A stretch of DNA of 64,000 bases, taken from Streptomyces wuyuanensis. Lineage in GTDB: Bacteria; Actinomycetota; Actinomycetes; Streptomycetales; Streptomycetaceae. The stretch lies in contig NZ_FNHI01000025.1 in NCBI RefSeq assembly GCF_900103455.1, positions 86,200 through 150,199 on the forward strand. Direction: 5' to 3'. The position numbers and the translations under genes were made by a program. This document shows positions 34,034 to 44,100 of the stretch, in pieces; positions within the stretch are counted from its first letter, which is position 1; each line of letters opens with the position of its first letter. A model generated the notes under the pieces. The model did not search any database. It had not been told where the DNA came from and saw nothing but the letters and a program-made list of their open reading frames with translations.

Positions 34034-34160
34034 CGCGCCGCCTCCGTCGTCGTATCCGGTAAACCTTCCTCGACAGTCTGTCAGCTCGACGCGGACCGCA
34101 CCCCACGGCACCCCTATTACGCTCGGTGCCGTACGTCCACATCCCTGAGGAGAACCGAGA

Positions 34161-34628
34161 ATGAGCGAGCGACTCCAGCCCGGTGACACCGCCCCGGACT
34201 TCACCCTGCCCGACGCGGACGGCAAGGAGGTCTCGCTCTCCGACCACAGGGGCCGCAAGGTCATCGTCTACTTCTACCCGGCGGCCCTGACCCCGGGCTG
34301 CACCAAGCAGGCCTGCGACTTCACCGACAACCTGGACCTGCTGGCGGGCGCCGGCTACGACGTCATCGGCGTGTCCCCGGACAAGCCCGAGAAGCTCGCG
34401 AAGTTCCGCGAGAAGGAGGACCTCAGGGTCACGCTCGTCGGCGACCCGTCGAAGGCGGTCCTCGAGTCGTACGGCGCGTTCGGCGAGAAGAAGCTCTACG
34501 GCAAGACGGTGACGGGCGTCATCCGCTCCACGGTCGTCGTGGACGAGGACGGCAAGGTCGAGCGGGCCCTGTACAACGTGAAGGCCACCGGCCACGTCGC
34601 GAAGATCATCAAGGATCTGGGCCTCTGA
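34161..34628 (+). CDS. bcp: Thioredoxin-dependent thiol peroxidase (Bcp/PrxQ)
   Basis: Reduces hydroperoxides in the cytoplasm. PrxQ site FYPAALTPGCTKQACDF has the peroxidatic Cys in TPGC and the resolving Cys five residues later. The rest (DTAPDFTLPDADGKEVSLSDHRGRKVIVYFY and RSTVVVDEDGKVERALYNVKATGH) is normal, with 155 aa. ATG 34161 follows GAGGAGAA. The gap upstream to the divergent DUF3618 gene is short. A hairpin follows. Confidence 0.95.
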   Translation: MSERLQPGDTAPDFTLPDADGKEVSLSDHRGRKVIVYFYPAALTPGCTKQACDFTDNLDLLAGAGYDVIGVSPDKPEKLAKFREKEDLRVTLVGDPSKAVLESYGAFGEKKLYGKTVTGVIRSTVVVDEDGKVERALYNVKATGHVAKIIKDLGL

Positions 34629-34750
34629 CGCACCGCGGCCGGCCGGAGTCCCTCAGCGGCCGGGACCCGGCCGGCGTTCCCCCCGGACGGGGGCGCCGCG
34701 GTCCGCGTACGGCGCGCGGACGGGCGCGCCGAACCGCCCGGCCCTCGCCC

Positions 34751-34785
34751 GGCCCTGCCGGCCGTTTCCGGCACCTGGCAGGGCC
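34751..34785. terminator. Terminator between bcp and the SGNH hydrolase gene
   Basis: GGCCCTGCC pairs with GGCAGGGCC (34751-34759 with 34777-34785), and GCCGG with CCGGC inside. It lies in the convergent gap. Confidence 0.7.
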
Positions 34786-34806
34786 CGGTCCGGGGCCCCG
34801 CCCGTC

Positions 34807-36111
34807 TCAGAGGCGGGCCGCCGCCCGTTCGCCTATCAGCACGGAGAGGTCCACACTGCGCGCCATCCGCTCGTACCCCGCGTCGTTCGGGTGCAGATGG
34901 TCCCCGGAGTCGTACGCCGGGTGGAGCCGCTCGGGGGCGTACGGGTCGCGCAGGGCCCGGTCGAAGTCGACGACCGCGTCGAAGACCGTTCCCGCGCGGA
35001 TGGCCGTGTTGATCTCGTGACGGGCGGCGTCGAGCGCCGGGCTGTAGCGGGGGTGCCCCTCGAACGGCATGAGCGTCGCTCCGACCACGCGCAGCCCACG
35101 GGCCCGCGACCGCTCGGCGAGACTCCGCAGCCCGGCCGTGACCGCCGCCGGATCCGCCGTACCGGCCGGGCGCAGGAGGTCGTTGATGCCGAGGGCGATC
35201 ACGACGACCCGCGCACCCGGCCGCTCGGCCACGTCGCGGTCGAGGCGGGACAGCCCGCTCGGGCCGATGCCGTCCTTGAGGAGCCGGTTGCCGCTGATGC
35301 CCTGGTTGACGACGCCGTACCCCCAGCGGCCCGCACGCAGCCGGTCGGCCAGATGGTCGGTCCAGCGGCGGTCGGTGTCGGGAGTGGAGCCCGCGCCGTC
35401 GGTCAGCGAGTCGCCGAGCGCGACCACCGTGCCGCGCGCGGCCGGATTGCGGACGTCCACGGCCGTCAGGTAGTGCCAGGAGGACGTGGGCAGGGTGTAG
35501 GCGGCCGCGGCCGCGTCGCGCGTCCGGTCGCCCTCGGCAAGGTACGAGGTCTGGCGTGCCCGGGCGTGCAGGGTGACCGTGCCGCCGCCGGGCGCCGGGA
35601 CGAAGACGGTGACGAGCAGATGCCCGTCCTCGGGAACGGCGAGGGGGGCGGGGTCACCGACGATGTGGCCGCCCGGCGGCACCGTGACGGACCGGCGCCC
35701 GTCGAAGAGCACCGGGCGCAGACTGCCGGGCACGGCGGCGGCGCCTCCGGCGGCCACGGCGATGGACGCACGGCCTATGTGCAGCGGCTCGGTCCCGTAG
35801 AGGTTCGACAGGGTGATCCTGGCCTCGCTGCCGCCGAGGCTGGTGTGGACGACGTTCCGTACGGAGTGCCCGCCGGCGGGGGCGACCCCGGCCTTGCCGG
35901 GTGCGGCGGACCACGTCCCGGCCCAGCCTCCCGTTCCCACGGCCTGCGCCGTCGTGTTGCCGGGCCGGCCGCCGGTTCCGGCCCCTGGGGCCGCTTGCCG
36001 CCGGTCGTCCGGCCCGAGGAGGGTGAATGTGGTGATGATCGCGCCGCAGATCAGCAGGGTCAGGGCGACGAGTGCGGCGAACAGGCCGTATCCGGCCCGC
36101 TGGGTTTTCAT
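34807..36111 (-). CDS. Secreted/membrane-anchored SGNH (GDSL) hydrolase
   Basis: Esterase or lipase-type hydrolase of 434 aa. ATG 36111 (MKTQRAGYGLFAALVALTLLICGAIITTF) begins with an anchor segment; a longer frame is Arg/Pro-rich. The N-terminal third (WAGTWSAAPG onward) is a beta domain typical of secreted GDSL enzymes. The hydrolase domain has S235 in GDSLTDG, an ALGINDLL block and D404/H407 in DHLHPNDAGY. Convergent with bcp and divergent from the DUF445 gene. Substrate not known. Confidence 0.9.
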   Translation of the reverse strand: MKTQRAGYGLFAALVALTLLICGAIITTFTLLGPDDRRQAAPGAGTGGRPGNTTAQAVGTGGWAGTWSAAPGKAGVAPAGGHSVRNVVHTSLGGSEARITLSNLYGTEPLHIGRASIAVAAGGAAAVPGSLRPVLFDGRRSVTVPPGGHIVGDPAPLAVPEDGHLLVTVFVPAPGGGTVTLHARARQTSYLAEGDRTRDAAAAAYTLPTSSWHYLTAVDVRNPAARGTVVALGDSLTDGAGSTPDTDRRWTDHLADRLRAGRWGYGVVNQGISGNRLLKDGIGPSGLSRLDRDVAERPGARVVVIALGINDLLRPAGTADPAAVTAGLRSLAERSRARGLRVVGATLMPFEGHPRYSPALDAARHEINTAIRAGTVFDAVVDFDRALRDPYAPERLHPAYDSGDHLHPNDAGYERMARSVDLSVLIGERAAARL

Positions 36112-36228
36112 GAGCACATCATCCGATATGGCCGTGGGAACTCGACGTGCGCCCCGGGAGTACCACAGGTAGGGAGAAGGCGTACGGCCGTTGGGTAGGA
36201 GCCTCGCGTACGCGGACGGGTGGAGTCG

Positions 36229-38142
36229 ATGAAGCGAACTGAACGACCTGGGCGCGAGGATCCGGCCGACGGCGGCCCGGGCCGCGCTCCGGGTGCGCCG
36301 GCCGAGAACGGCCAGGCCACGCGTGCCTCGGCGGTGCCGTCGGCCGGCGCGGTGAGCGCCGGCGACCGGCCGGCGGCAGGGGCGAGAGGCAGTGGTGTGG
36401 ACGGCGACGCGCAGGGATGGGGACACGGTCCCGGTGGCCCGGAGGACGGCGGCTCCGGGCGTGAGGGGGCGTTGGGCCGAACGGGTCACGGCGGGGACGG
36501 CGGTCGCGACGCGCAGGACCGGCGCGGCGAAGGCGACGGGGACGGCGCCGGAGGTGGGGAGCACCGGCCCGCGGCCGCCGGGGCGGCCGGGGGAGACCGC
36601 CCGGGGTCCGGCGCCGGCGCCGGGTCCGGGTCCGTCGGCGGGAGCGCGGGCGACGGGCCAGGAGCCGCTGGCCCCGGCGCGGCTGACGGGTCCGTGCCCG
36701 GCGCCGCGGAGGCCGCGCCGGGCACCGAAGGCGGCAAGGGCACGGGTCGCCGGCCCGGGCAGTCCGGGGGGTCCGGCGCAGCGGGTGGCAAGGGCACCGG
36801 TGACGGGCCCCGGTCAGGGCCGGGCGGCCCCGGAGCCGAGGCCGGGCGCGCCCGGCCGCCGCGCCCGGCGCCGCTCGCCTCCTTCGCGTACACCGAGGCC
36901 GACGAGGAGAAGCGCCGAGGCGTGCGCCGGATGAAGGCCACGGCCACCGGTCTGCTCCTCCTCGTGGCGCTGATCTTCACGCTCGCCACATGGGCCAGGA
37001 ACTCCGGCATCGAGGGCTGGCCCGGCTATGTGGCCGCGGCCGCCGAGGCCGGCATGGTGGGCGCCCTGGCCGACTGGTTCGCGGTCACCGCACTGTTCCG
37101 CCACCCCCTCGGCATCCCCATCCCGCACACCGCGATCATTCCCAACAAGAAGGACCAGCTCGGCGCATCGCTCGGGAACTTCGTGGGGGAGAACTTCCTC
37201 TCGGAGGACGTCGTACGGGCCCGGCTGCGCGGGCTCTCCCTCGGCGGCCGGCTCGGTGCCTGGCTTGCCGAACCCGCCCACGCCGACCGTGTCACCGCCG
37301 AACTGTCCACCGCCCTGCGCGGTGCGCTCGCCGTCCTGCGGGACTCGGACGTCCAGGCCGTCGTCGGCGAGGCCATCACCCGTCGCGCGGAGACCGCCGA
37401 GATCGCGCCGGGCATCGGCAAGACGCTCGACAAGATCGTCGCCGACGGCGCCCACCACCGAGCCGTCGACCTGATCTGCGCCCGTGCCCACAACTGGCTC
37501 GTCACGCACGGCGATTCGGTCATGGACGCCATCCAGGGCGGAGCTCCCGGCTGGACGCCTCGTTTCGTCGACCGGAAGGTCGGCGAGCGGGTCTACAAGG
37601 AACTGATCCGCTTCGTCACCGAGATGCGCGACGCCCCCAACCACCCGGCGCGCACCGCGATCGACCGCTTCCTCGCCGACTTCGCCTCCGACCTCCAGGC
37701 CGACACGGACACCCGGACGCGGGTGGAGCGCATGAAGTCCGACATGCTCTCCCGCCCCGAGGTGCAGGACATCATCGCGTCGGCCTGGTCGTCCGTACGC
37801 GCCATGATCATCTCCGCGGCCGAGGACGAGCGCAGCGAACTGCGGCTGAGGGCCCGGGCATCCCTGATGTCGCTCGGGGCCCGACTGGCGACGGACGGCA
37901 GGCTGCAGCGCAAGCTGGAGGGCTGGATCGAGAACACGGCCGTGTACGTGGTGACGACCTACCGCGAGGAGATCACGTCCTTGATCAGCGACACGGTCGC
38001 GAGCTGGGACGCCGAACACACCTCCCGCAAGATCGAGGCGCACATCGGCCGTGACCTGCAGTTCATCCGTATCAACGGCACGGTCGTCGGTGCGCTCGCC
38101 GGCCTCCTGATCTACACGGTGGCGCACGCGATCGGCGGCTGA
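36229..38142 (+). CDS. DUF445 family membrane protein with long disordered N-terminus
   Basis: ATG 36229 has GGTGGAG 4 nt upstream; GTG 36220 is in frame but lacks a site. The first 200 residues are Gly/Ala/Pro/Glu-rich low complexity. The DUF445 part starts at about residue 222 (FAYTEADEEKRRGVRRMKATATGLLLLVALIFTLATW) with a membrane segment, then the family core GYVAAAAEAGMVGALADWFAVTALFRHPLGIPIPHTAIIPNKKDQLG, a long helical region and one C-terminal membrane segment (VVGALAGLLIYTVAHAIGG). The low-complexity tail is unusual. Function unknown. Confidence 0.87.
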   Translation: MKRTERPGREDPADGGPGRAPGAPAENGQATRASAVPSAGAVSAGDRPAAGARGSGVDGDAQGWGHGPGGPEDGGSGREGALGRTGHGGDGGRDAQDRRGEGDGDGAGGGEHRPAAAGAAGGDRPGSGAGAGSGSVGGSAGDGPGAAGPGAADGSVPGAAEAAPGTEGGKGTGRRPGQSGGSGAAGGKGTGDGPRSGPGGPGAEAGRARPPRPAPLASFAYTEADEEKRRGVRRMKATATGLLLLVALIFTLATWARNSGIEGWPGYVAAAAEAGMVGALADWFAVTALFRHPLGIPIPHTAIIPNKKDQLGASLGNFVGENFLSEDVVRARLRGLSLGGRLGAWLAEPAHADRVTAELSTALRGALAVLRDSDVQAVVGEAITRRAETAEIAPGIGKTLDKIVADGAHHRAVDLICARAHNWLVTHGDSVMDAIQGGAPGWTPRFVDRKVGERVYKELIRFVTEMRDAPNHPARTAIDRFLADFASDLQADTDTRTRVERMKSDMLSRPEVQDIIASAWSSVRAMIISAAEDERSELRLRARASLMSLGARLATDGRLQRKLEGWIENTAVYVVTTYREEITSLISDTVASWDAEHTSRKIEAHIGRDLQFIRINGTVVGALAGLLIYTVAHAIGG

Positions 38143-38238
38143 CGCGGTGACGGGGCGAGGAGCGTGGAGCGCGGCCCCCGCTCGGTAGCCGCGTGGCAGG
38201 CCGCGCGGACGCGTCGTGGTCGAGGGCCGTGGGAAAGC

Positions 38239-38282
38239 GCTGGGTGCGTAACCGGAACCTGTCTTCCGGTTACGCACCCAGC
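38239..38282. repeat. Perfect 19-bp inverted repeat
   Basis: TGGGTGCGTAACCGGAA (38241-38257) and TTCCGGTTACGCACCCA (38264-38280) are exact complements; the stem extends by GC at each end to 19 bp, with a 6-nt loop CCTGTC. It lies 97 nt after the DUF445 stop, in the convergent gap. A bidirectional terminator is the simplest reading. Confidence 0.8.
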
Positions 38283-38418
38283 CACCATGGGGGAGTTGCC
38301 CTTGAGTACGGACGGGCCGCCGCCCCCGTTCAATGCCCTTCGGGCGCCTTTCGGCCATGCTTCCCGGCCGCTTTCGGCCCGTCCTCGGTCGTCGAGCGGC
38401 CGGGTCCCGAACGACCGC

Positions 38419-38721
38419 TCAGCCGGCCCGGCGGGTGACGGCCCAGGACGCCAGCGCCATGCCGCCGGCCACGGCGAACACGGCGGGCCAGGCGCCCACC
38501 TTCTTGGCCAGCGGGTGCGATCCGGCGAAGGCGGCCACGTACGCCGCGCTCAGCCCGGCCGCGGCCTTCCCGCCCGCCTCCTGCTGCCACTGGCGCGCCG
38601 CGGCGACTCCGGCCGCGGCGAGCGCGGCCCCGCCGAGCGGCCGCTTCCCGGTCCACCGGGCCACTCCGTAACCGCCGACGAGGCCGCTCGCCGCGACTGC
38701 CGCTGCGGGAATCCTGGCCAT
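38419..38721 (-). CDS. Small hypothetical membrane protein
   Basis: A 100-aa Ala/Gly-rich protein with about three hydrophobic stretches (AAAVAASGLVGGYGVA, LGGAALAAAGVAAA and FAVAGGMALASWAV). It has no known motif. It is convergent with the DUF445 gene and alone on its strand. Composition and codon use are normal for this genome, so it is probably real. Confidence 0.7.
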   Translation of the reverse strand: MARIPAAAVAASGLVGGYGVARWTGKRPLGGAALAAAGVAAARQWQQEAGGKAAAGLSAAYVAAFAGSHPLAKKVGAWPAVFAVAGGMALASWAVTRRAG

Positions 38722-39076
38722 GGGTGCCGCCCTTCGTTCGCTGCTTCATCGCACTGCACGGTCGGACCGGCACCGCCCGTGGACCGGTCCGTGGGACCGT
38801 CTCGCGTCGGCGGCCGGTGCGCCCGTCGATCCATTCGATCGGCATTCGAGCCTAAACGAGCGGTTTCGCCACCTTGCGCCGGGGTCGTGCCGGACGGACG
38901 GGCGCGCGGACCGGCGGAGGCGCCGTCCGCCGACGTCGAAGACCCCGTGCCCGACCGGCCGGTTGGCCGCCCGCGGGCCGACGTGGGAGCGCCCCCGGCC
39001 GGGCGGCCCACCGCCCGGATCCGTTGCGGTGCGGCGCCGCGGAACGCACCCTGGAAGGAGAGGCAGGGAGACCGTC

Positions 39077-39520
39077 ATGCCCACTCTCGAGGAACAGATC
39101 GACATCACGGCGCCCGGTGACGTGGTCTGGAACCACCTGCACCAGGTCGAGGACTATCCGCAGTTCGTCGGAGGCGTACGGGATGCCCGGCGCGAGGGGA
39201 CCTCCGGCGTGCACGTGGACGTGGAGACCGCGGCGGGGCGGGCCTTCGGGCTCGACGCCGCCACGGACGATCTCCGTCCGAACCGGACGATGACCTGGAG
39301 GACCACGGAGACCCCGCACCTCAGCGGCTCCGTGTCGCTCCTCCCGATCGACGCAACCCACACGAGGATGCAGCTGCGCATGGAGTACGACCCCGCGGAG
39401 GCGCACGACGCCTTCGGAGGCCCCAGGGGATTCGCCCAGTCGTCCGCCATCGAAAGGACCGTCCGGGCGGACCTCCACCAGTTCAAGGACCTGGTGGAAC
39501 GGACGCACCCCCTCACCTGA
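39077..39520 (+). CDS. SRPBCC (polyketide cyclase-like) domain protein
   Basis: A 147-aa protein, START/Bet v 1-like: LEEQIDITAPGDVVWNHLHQVEDYPQFVGGVRDARREG at the start, then TWRTTETPHLSGSVSLLPID, THTRMQLRMEYDP and a C-terminal helix ADLHQFKDLVERTHP. These are usual features of actinobacterial SRPBCC proteins of unknown ligand. GGAAGGAG-type SD is present upstream. The following DUF1876 gene is 59 nt downstream, so they may be co-transcribed. Confidence 0.87.
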   Translation: MPTLEEQIDITAPGDVVWNHLHQVEDYPQFVGGVRDARREGTSGVHVDVETAAGRAFGLDAATDDLRPNRTMTWRTTETPHLSGSVSLLPIDATHTRMQLRMEYDPAEAHDAFGGPRGFAQSSAIERTVRADLHQFKDLVERTHPLT

Positions 39521-39579
39521 CCACACAGTGCCCCGCGTGAGACGGGGCCGACGGAACCGTACGGCGAAGGTGACCCGTC

Positions 39580-39846
39580 ATGACGACGCAGCACTGGAAC
39601 ATCGACTTGTCGTTCGAGGAGGACGGAACGCGGACGGCCTGCAAGGCCTCCCTCACCGGTCCCAACGCTCCCGGCGTCGAGGGCAAGGGCATAGCGCGAC
39701 GCAATCCGGGCGACACCCCGGACGCGAAGATAGGCGAGGAACTGGCAGCGGCCCGCGCCTGTTCCGAGCTGGCCCATGAACTCGTCGGCCGCGCGGCGGC
39801 AGACGTCGAGAGCCACACCCACCGGCCGGCGGACATCGGCATGTGA
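39580..39846 (+). CDS. DUF1876 domain protein
   Basis: An 88-aa protein of the small DUF1876 family (a double-stranded RNA-binding-like fold). The start MTTQHWNIDLSFEEDGTRTACKASLTG and the middle GVEGKGIARRNPGDTPDAKIGEELAAARACSELAHEL fit the family. It is often linked to stress or sporulation loci in Streptomyces. Function unknown. Confidence 0.87.
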   Translation: MTTQHWNIDLSFEEDGTRTACKASLTGPNAPGVEGKGIARRNPGDTPDAKIGEELAAARACSELAHELVGRAAADVESHTHRPADIGM

Positions 39847-39994
39847 TCCGAACCGGCACCGCGGCCGCCGGCGGCGACCGGCACCGCGCACCGGCGGCCC
39901 GGGGACGGACATCCCCGGCCGCCGGCGCGTGCGCGGCGCGACCGCCCGGGCCACCGCGGATCCCGGCCGAGGCCGCGAAGATCCCGTGCGGCGG

Positions 39995-40279
39995 TCAGCC
40001 GCCGCCGGAGCTGTGCCGTACCTCGAACCTCACAAGCCCCTCGGGCTCCTCGTCCCACACCTCCGCCGCCCGCACATCGGCGGACGGCGGGCCCAGCCGC
40101 GCCCACCGGACGAGCGTCTCCACTGCGTCGGGCCCACCTTCGAACACGGCCTCGACCCGGCCGTCGGTCAGGTTCCGGACCCACCCGGTCACCGCATGCT
40201 CCTCGGCGACCCGCCGACATGTGTCCCGGTAGAACACGCCCTGGACCGTCCCGGAGACCACTACGCGCTTGCGCACCAT
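39995..40279 (-). CDS. acyP: Acylphosphatase
   Basis: A 94-aa enzyme that hydrolyses acyl phosphates. ATG 40279 was chosen because MVRKRVVVSGTVQGVFYRDTCRR starts the family core; the frame upstream is only hydrophobic Pro/Leu. The catalytic Arg is in GVFYRD and the catalytic Asn in WVRNLTDG. The end (PSADVRAAEVWDEEPEGLVRFEVRHSSGGG) is normal. It is alone on its strand. Confidence 0.93.
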   Translation of the reverse strand: MVRKRVVVSGTVQGVFYRDTCRRVAEEHAVTGWVRNLTDGRVEAVFEGGPDAVETLVRWARLGPPSADVRAAEVWDEEPEGLVRFEVRHSSGGG

Positions 40280-40438
40280 GCCTCCGGATCGTAAGAGCAG
40301 GAGGGCCGGGCCCGGCGGCGGCGCGGCGCTCACCGCGGCGCGGAAACATCGGCACGGACCGGCCCCGAGCCGGGAAGCCGGTCGGCCCCGAGCCGGGAGG
40401 CGTACCGGTCCCGAGTCAGGAACGGGCCCCGGTGTCCC

Positions 40439-40891
40439 TCAGTCCCACAGCTTGTACGTCACCTCGGGCGGCAGGTGCTCGGGCCTGCTGCCGGGGAAGC
40501 TGAGGTGGAGCTGCCCGTACCGCTGCTGATCGGGGTTCTTCTCCCACGCCTCCGGGCGCTCGAACCTGACGTTCACGGGGTACGAGTGGAACTTGCCCGC
40601 GGCGCAGTAGGGCTTGCAGTCGTTGACCACGTTCAGCCCGGTGGCCACGGCGGACGTCCGCCCCCATGACGACCACTTGAGCTCGGTCAGCCCGCTGTTG
40701 CCGTCCCCGCAGGCGATCAGGAACTCGCTCGGGCGCACCTGCGCCTTCATGAAGCAGTCCACGACCACGACCTGGTCACCGGGCTGTGCCGCCACGGAGG
40801 GGGACGCCGAGGCGGTGGCCGGTACAAGGCCCACTGCGAGCGACGTCGCGGCGAGGATCATGGCCGCGGTCCTCAGCTTGTGTCTCTGCAT
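40439..40891 (-). CDS. Small secreted protein of unknown function
   Basis: A 150-aa product from ATG 40891: signal peptide MQRHKLRTAAMILAATSLAVGLVPATASA, then a mature domain with four Cys (VDCFMK, LIACGDGN, DCKPYC) likely forming two disulfides, and NSGLTELKWSSWGRTSAVATG in the middle. The pattern KWSSWG with a GxxxSxPVNVRFERPE strand is common in small streptomycete secreted proteins. No catalytic motif seen. An upstream extension of the frame is unlikely. Confidence 0.82.
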   Translation of the reverse strand: MQRHKLRTAAMILAATSLAVGLVPATASASPSVAAQPGDQVVVVDCFMKAQVRPSEFLIACGDGNSGLTELKWSSWGRTSAVATGLNVVNDCKPYCAAGKFHSYPVNVRFERPEAWEKNPDQQRYGQLHLSFPGSRPEHLPPEVTYKLWD

Positions 40892-41189
40892 GTCTGCTCC
40901 AGCCGTCTCTCCCCGAGCCACCAGGCCCACCGTCCCCGCACCCCTACCACCCGGCGCGCCCCCACACCCCACACCGCATCCGGACAGGCGCTCGCGACCT
41001 CCTTCGAACGGTTGCTCCTGTATCGACGCTACGACCGCACCGGGGGACCCACCACTTACAGAGGTAACAACTTCACCGGGCGGTACGCGGGCCCCGCCTC
41101 TCTCGGCTGGTCGAGGGGGTGACACCAGGTCCGGATGGATCTCGTGAGCTGTTCCGCCATCCCATCCGAGCCGCGAGCACCCGCCGCTG

Positions 41190-44100
41190 TCAGTTGGCGG
41201 CGACCGCTGAGTAGGTCCAGACATCCGCCGGCATCTGGTGCCGAAGCCTCCAGGTGATCCCCATCGGCTTGCTCCCCTCGTGCTGCACGTAGTCCGCAGG
41301 GCCGAGCAGCATCCAGGGCTGAGGGCCGCCGATGTCCGTCTTCTTGTAGCGGCGGACGAAGAGGAGGACGTGGCTGCCCAGCTCCTTGTGCGTCTGGTAG
41401 CGGATGCCGGTGGGGGAGGTGTTCGATGTCTGGTTCTGCGACTCCCAGTGGAAAAGGGAGTCGCTCAGGGCGTAGTCCCGGTAGCGGGTCTGCGGGGAGA
41501 AGTCCTTCTCGTCCTTCTCCAGCGTGATCAGTAGCGCGTCGATCTGTGCGCTCTCGCACCACTTGACACCCTCGCGGAAGTGGCCGGGCATGAAGCCCCC
41601 GATGTGAGACTGCCCAAGGGCGGGGAGGATTTCCTCGCGGCTGTATGAGGCGTGCACCTTGAGGGGGAGCCCGCCGAGCAGGGCGCGGGGGACGTGGTCC
41701 GCCTGGTCGAGGACGTGGACCAGCACCTGTCGGAGTTCGCTCCGGAAATTTCGGAAGGTCTGCAGTGAGTCGAAGGCTGCCTGGTAGGTGCGGAAGCCGC
41801 CGAGTGGCCAGAGCGAGAAGAAGAGCATGCGTGCGTATGCCTGGTCGAGGTCATCGAGCTCGTCGTAGGACGGGGCGTCGTCTTCTAGGAGTCTCGTGTA
41901 GGCGGCCACACGTTGAGGGTCGTCTACGTGAAGGAACGCGGAAACCCTTTTGAGGAGTGCGTCCTCCCCCTCCGCTGGGGTGGAGGTGAGCAGATCGGCG
42001 CGGCGCAGAAGGCCCGTCCAGGAGTTCCCGCTGCCTCTGTAGAGCTCGTTGATGTTGCGGCCGCTCTCCTTCAGGTACGGGGAGAGGCGAGGCTCCGCGT
42101 ACTGCCTCACCTCCCGTGCCAGTTGTGTGACGTTGATGCCGATCTGGCTGCGGATGTTATTGATGATCGATTCCTTGGCCTTGGGCTCAAGGATGATCTG
42201 GCACCCAGAGGGAAGTAGTGGGAAATCCCGCTCGATGTTGCTCAGCAGGCGATTTCGCGTCAGATTGGTCAGGGCCTGGAACTGCTCTTCGAAGCGGAAT
42301 TCCTTGCGGTGCTGACCGATGAAGTCTAGAACGGTCAGCACGGCCTTGCTCGTGGTTCGGCGGAGCCCTCGGCCGAGCTGCTGGAGGAACACTGTTGCGC
42401 TTGATGTGGGGCGCAGGAGAAGAAGCGTGTCGACATCCGGAAGGTCGAGACCCTCATTGAAGAGGTCGACCGAAAAGATGACTTGCAATTCGCCGGACTT
42501 CAGTGCGTCCAGCGCGGCCTTTCGATCATTCCGGGGGGTGTCACCCGATAGTGCAACAGCTTCCAGGCCGGCACGAGAGAAGAAGTCGGCCATAAAACGG
42601 GCGTGTGCCACCGACACGCAGAAACCCAGAGCCCTCATGGAGGCTGGGTCGGAAACCTTGTCCATGACGGCCTGTACCACGAGGCGTGCTCGAGCATCAT
42701 TGCCGGTGAAGAGATTGCTCAACTCCGATGCGTCGTACGAGCCGCGCTTCCACGAAACGGCGCTCATGTCGGTATTGTCGGTCACGCCGAAGTAGTGGAA
42801 GGGGCTTAGGAGTTCGTTCTCCAGCGCTTCCCACAGTCGCATCTCCGCTGCGATGCGTCCTTCGAAGAACTCGTCCTGGACGTTGCGCCCGTCCATCCGC
42901 TCCGGCGTCGCGGTCAGGCCGAGCAGCTCACGAGGAGTGAAATGATCGATGATCTTCCGATAGGTGGGTGAGACTCCATGGTGGAACTCGTCGATGACGA
43001 TGACGTCGAAGTGGTTCGGGGTGAAGCGGTCAAGAATCTGGGAGTTGAGTGACTGAACGCTCGCAAAGACGTGATTCCACTCGCGGGGAACGAGACTGCT
43101 ATGCAACTCCTCCCCGAAGTTCGCTTCGACGAGCACGTCTTGGTAGGTGCGGAGTGATTGCCTGAGGATCTCCTGACGATGGGCAACGAAGAGGAGCCGC
43201 AGGTCTCGTCCGTGCTTCTCTCGCAGGTGCTTGAAGTCCAAGGCTGCCATGACCGTCTTGCCGGTGCCGGTCGCAGCGACCAGGAGGTTCCGGCTGCGTC
43301 CGTGGAGCTCGCGCTCCACCTCGAGGCGTTCCAGCATGTCCCGTTGGTGGGGGTAGGGACGTACCTCCAGTCCGGAGAGGGTGATATGACGTTCCTCGGC
43401 GCTGCGGGTCCCGCGGCCCGATTGCAGGAGTGCGTCATCGAGACGTGTGGCGTCGCGGTCCGGGTCGTACAGTTCGAACGCCGAGTCGCTCCAGTAGGAG
43501 TCGAAGGTCGCCTCGAACTTGCGCAGCACGTCCGGCGTGGCAACCGACGAGAGCCGGACGTTCCACTCCAGTCCGTCGAGGAGCGCGGCCTTCGACAGGT
43601 TGGAACTCCCGACGTATGCCGTGTCGTAGCCGCTGTTTCGGCGGAAGAGCCAGGCCTTGGCATGGAGACGTGTGGAGCGCAGCTCGTAGTTGACCTTGAC
43701 CTGTGCGTCGAACTTCTGGACCAGCTTGTCCAGGGCCCGCCGCTCGGTGGCACCGATGTACGTGGTCGTGAGGACGCGAATGGGCACACCGCGAGCGTGA
43801 GCGGCCTCGAGGGACTGCTCGATGACGCGGAGACCGTGCCACTTCACGAAGGCGCAGAGCAGATCGACGCGGTCAGCCGTCGCAAGTTCGGCACGCAGTT
43901 CAAAACCGAGGCTCGGGTCTTCCGGAGAGTTGGTGATGAGTGCCGTGTCGGACAGCGGCGTCGCAGGGCGGATGGCGTACACGCCCTCGGCTTCCTTCTC
44001 GGCGACGGCGAGCAACTGTCGTGGCCCCTCAGCGACGAGGTCCACCCACTCGCGAGCCCCTTCGACGGTGCTCATCGACTCGAGGATGTGGTTCGCCGCG

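Noticed and set aside
40900..41189. Several Pro/Arg-rich open frames between the secreted protein and the helicase.
   Set aside because: Low-complexity composition, overlapping shadow frames and no start site; treated as intergenic.
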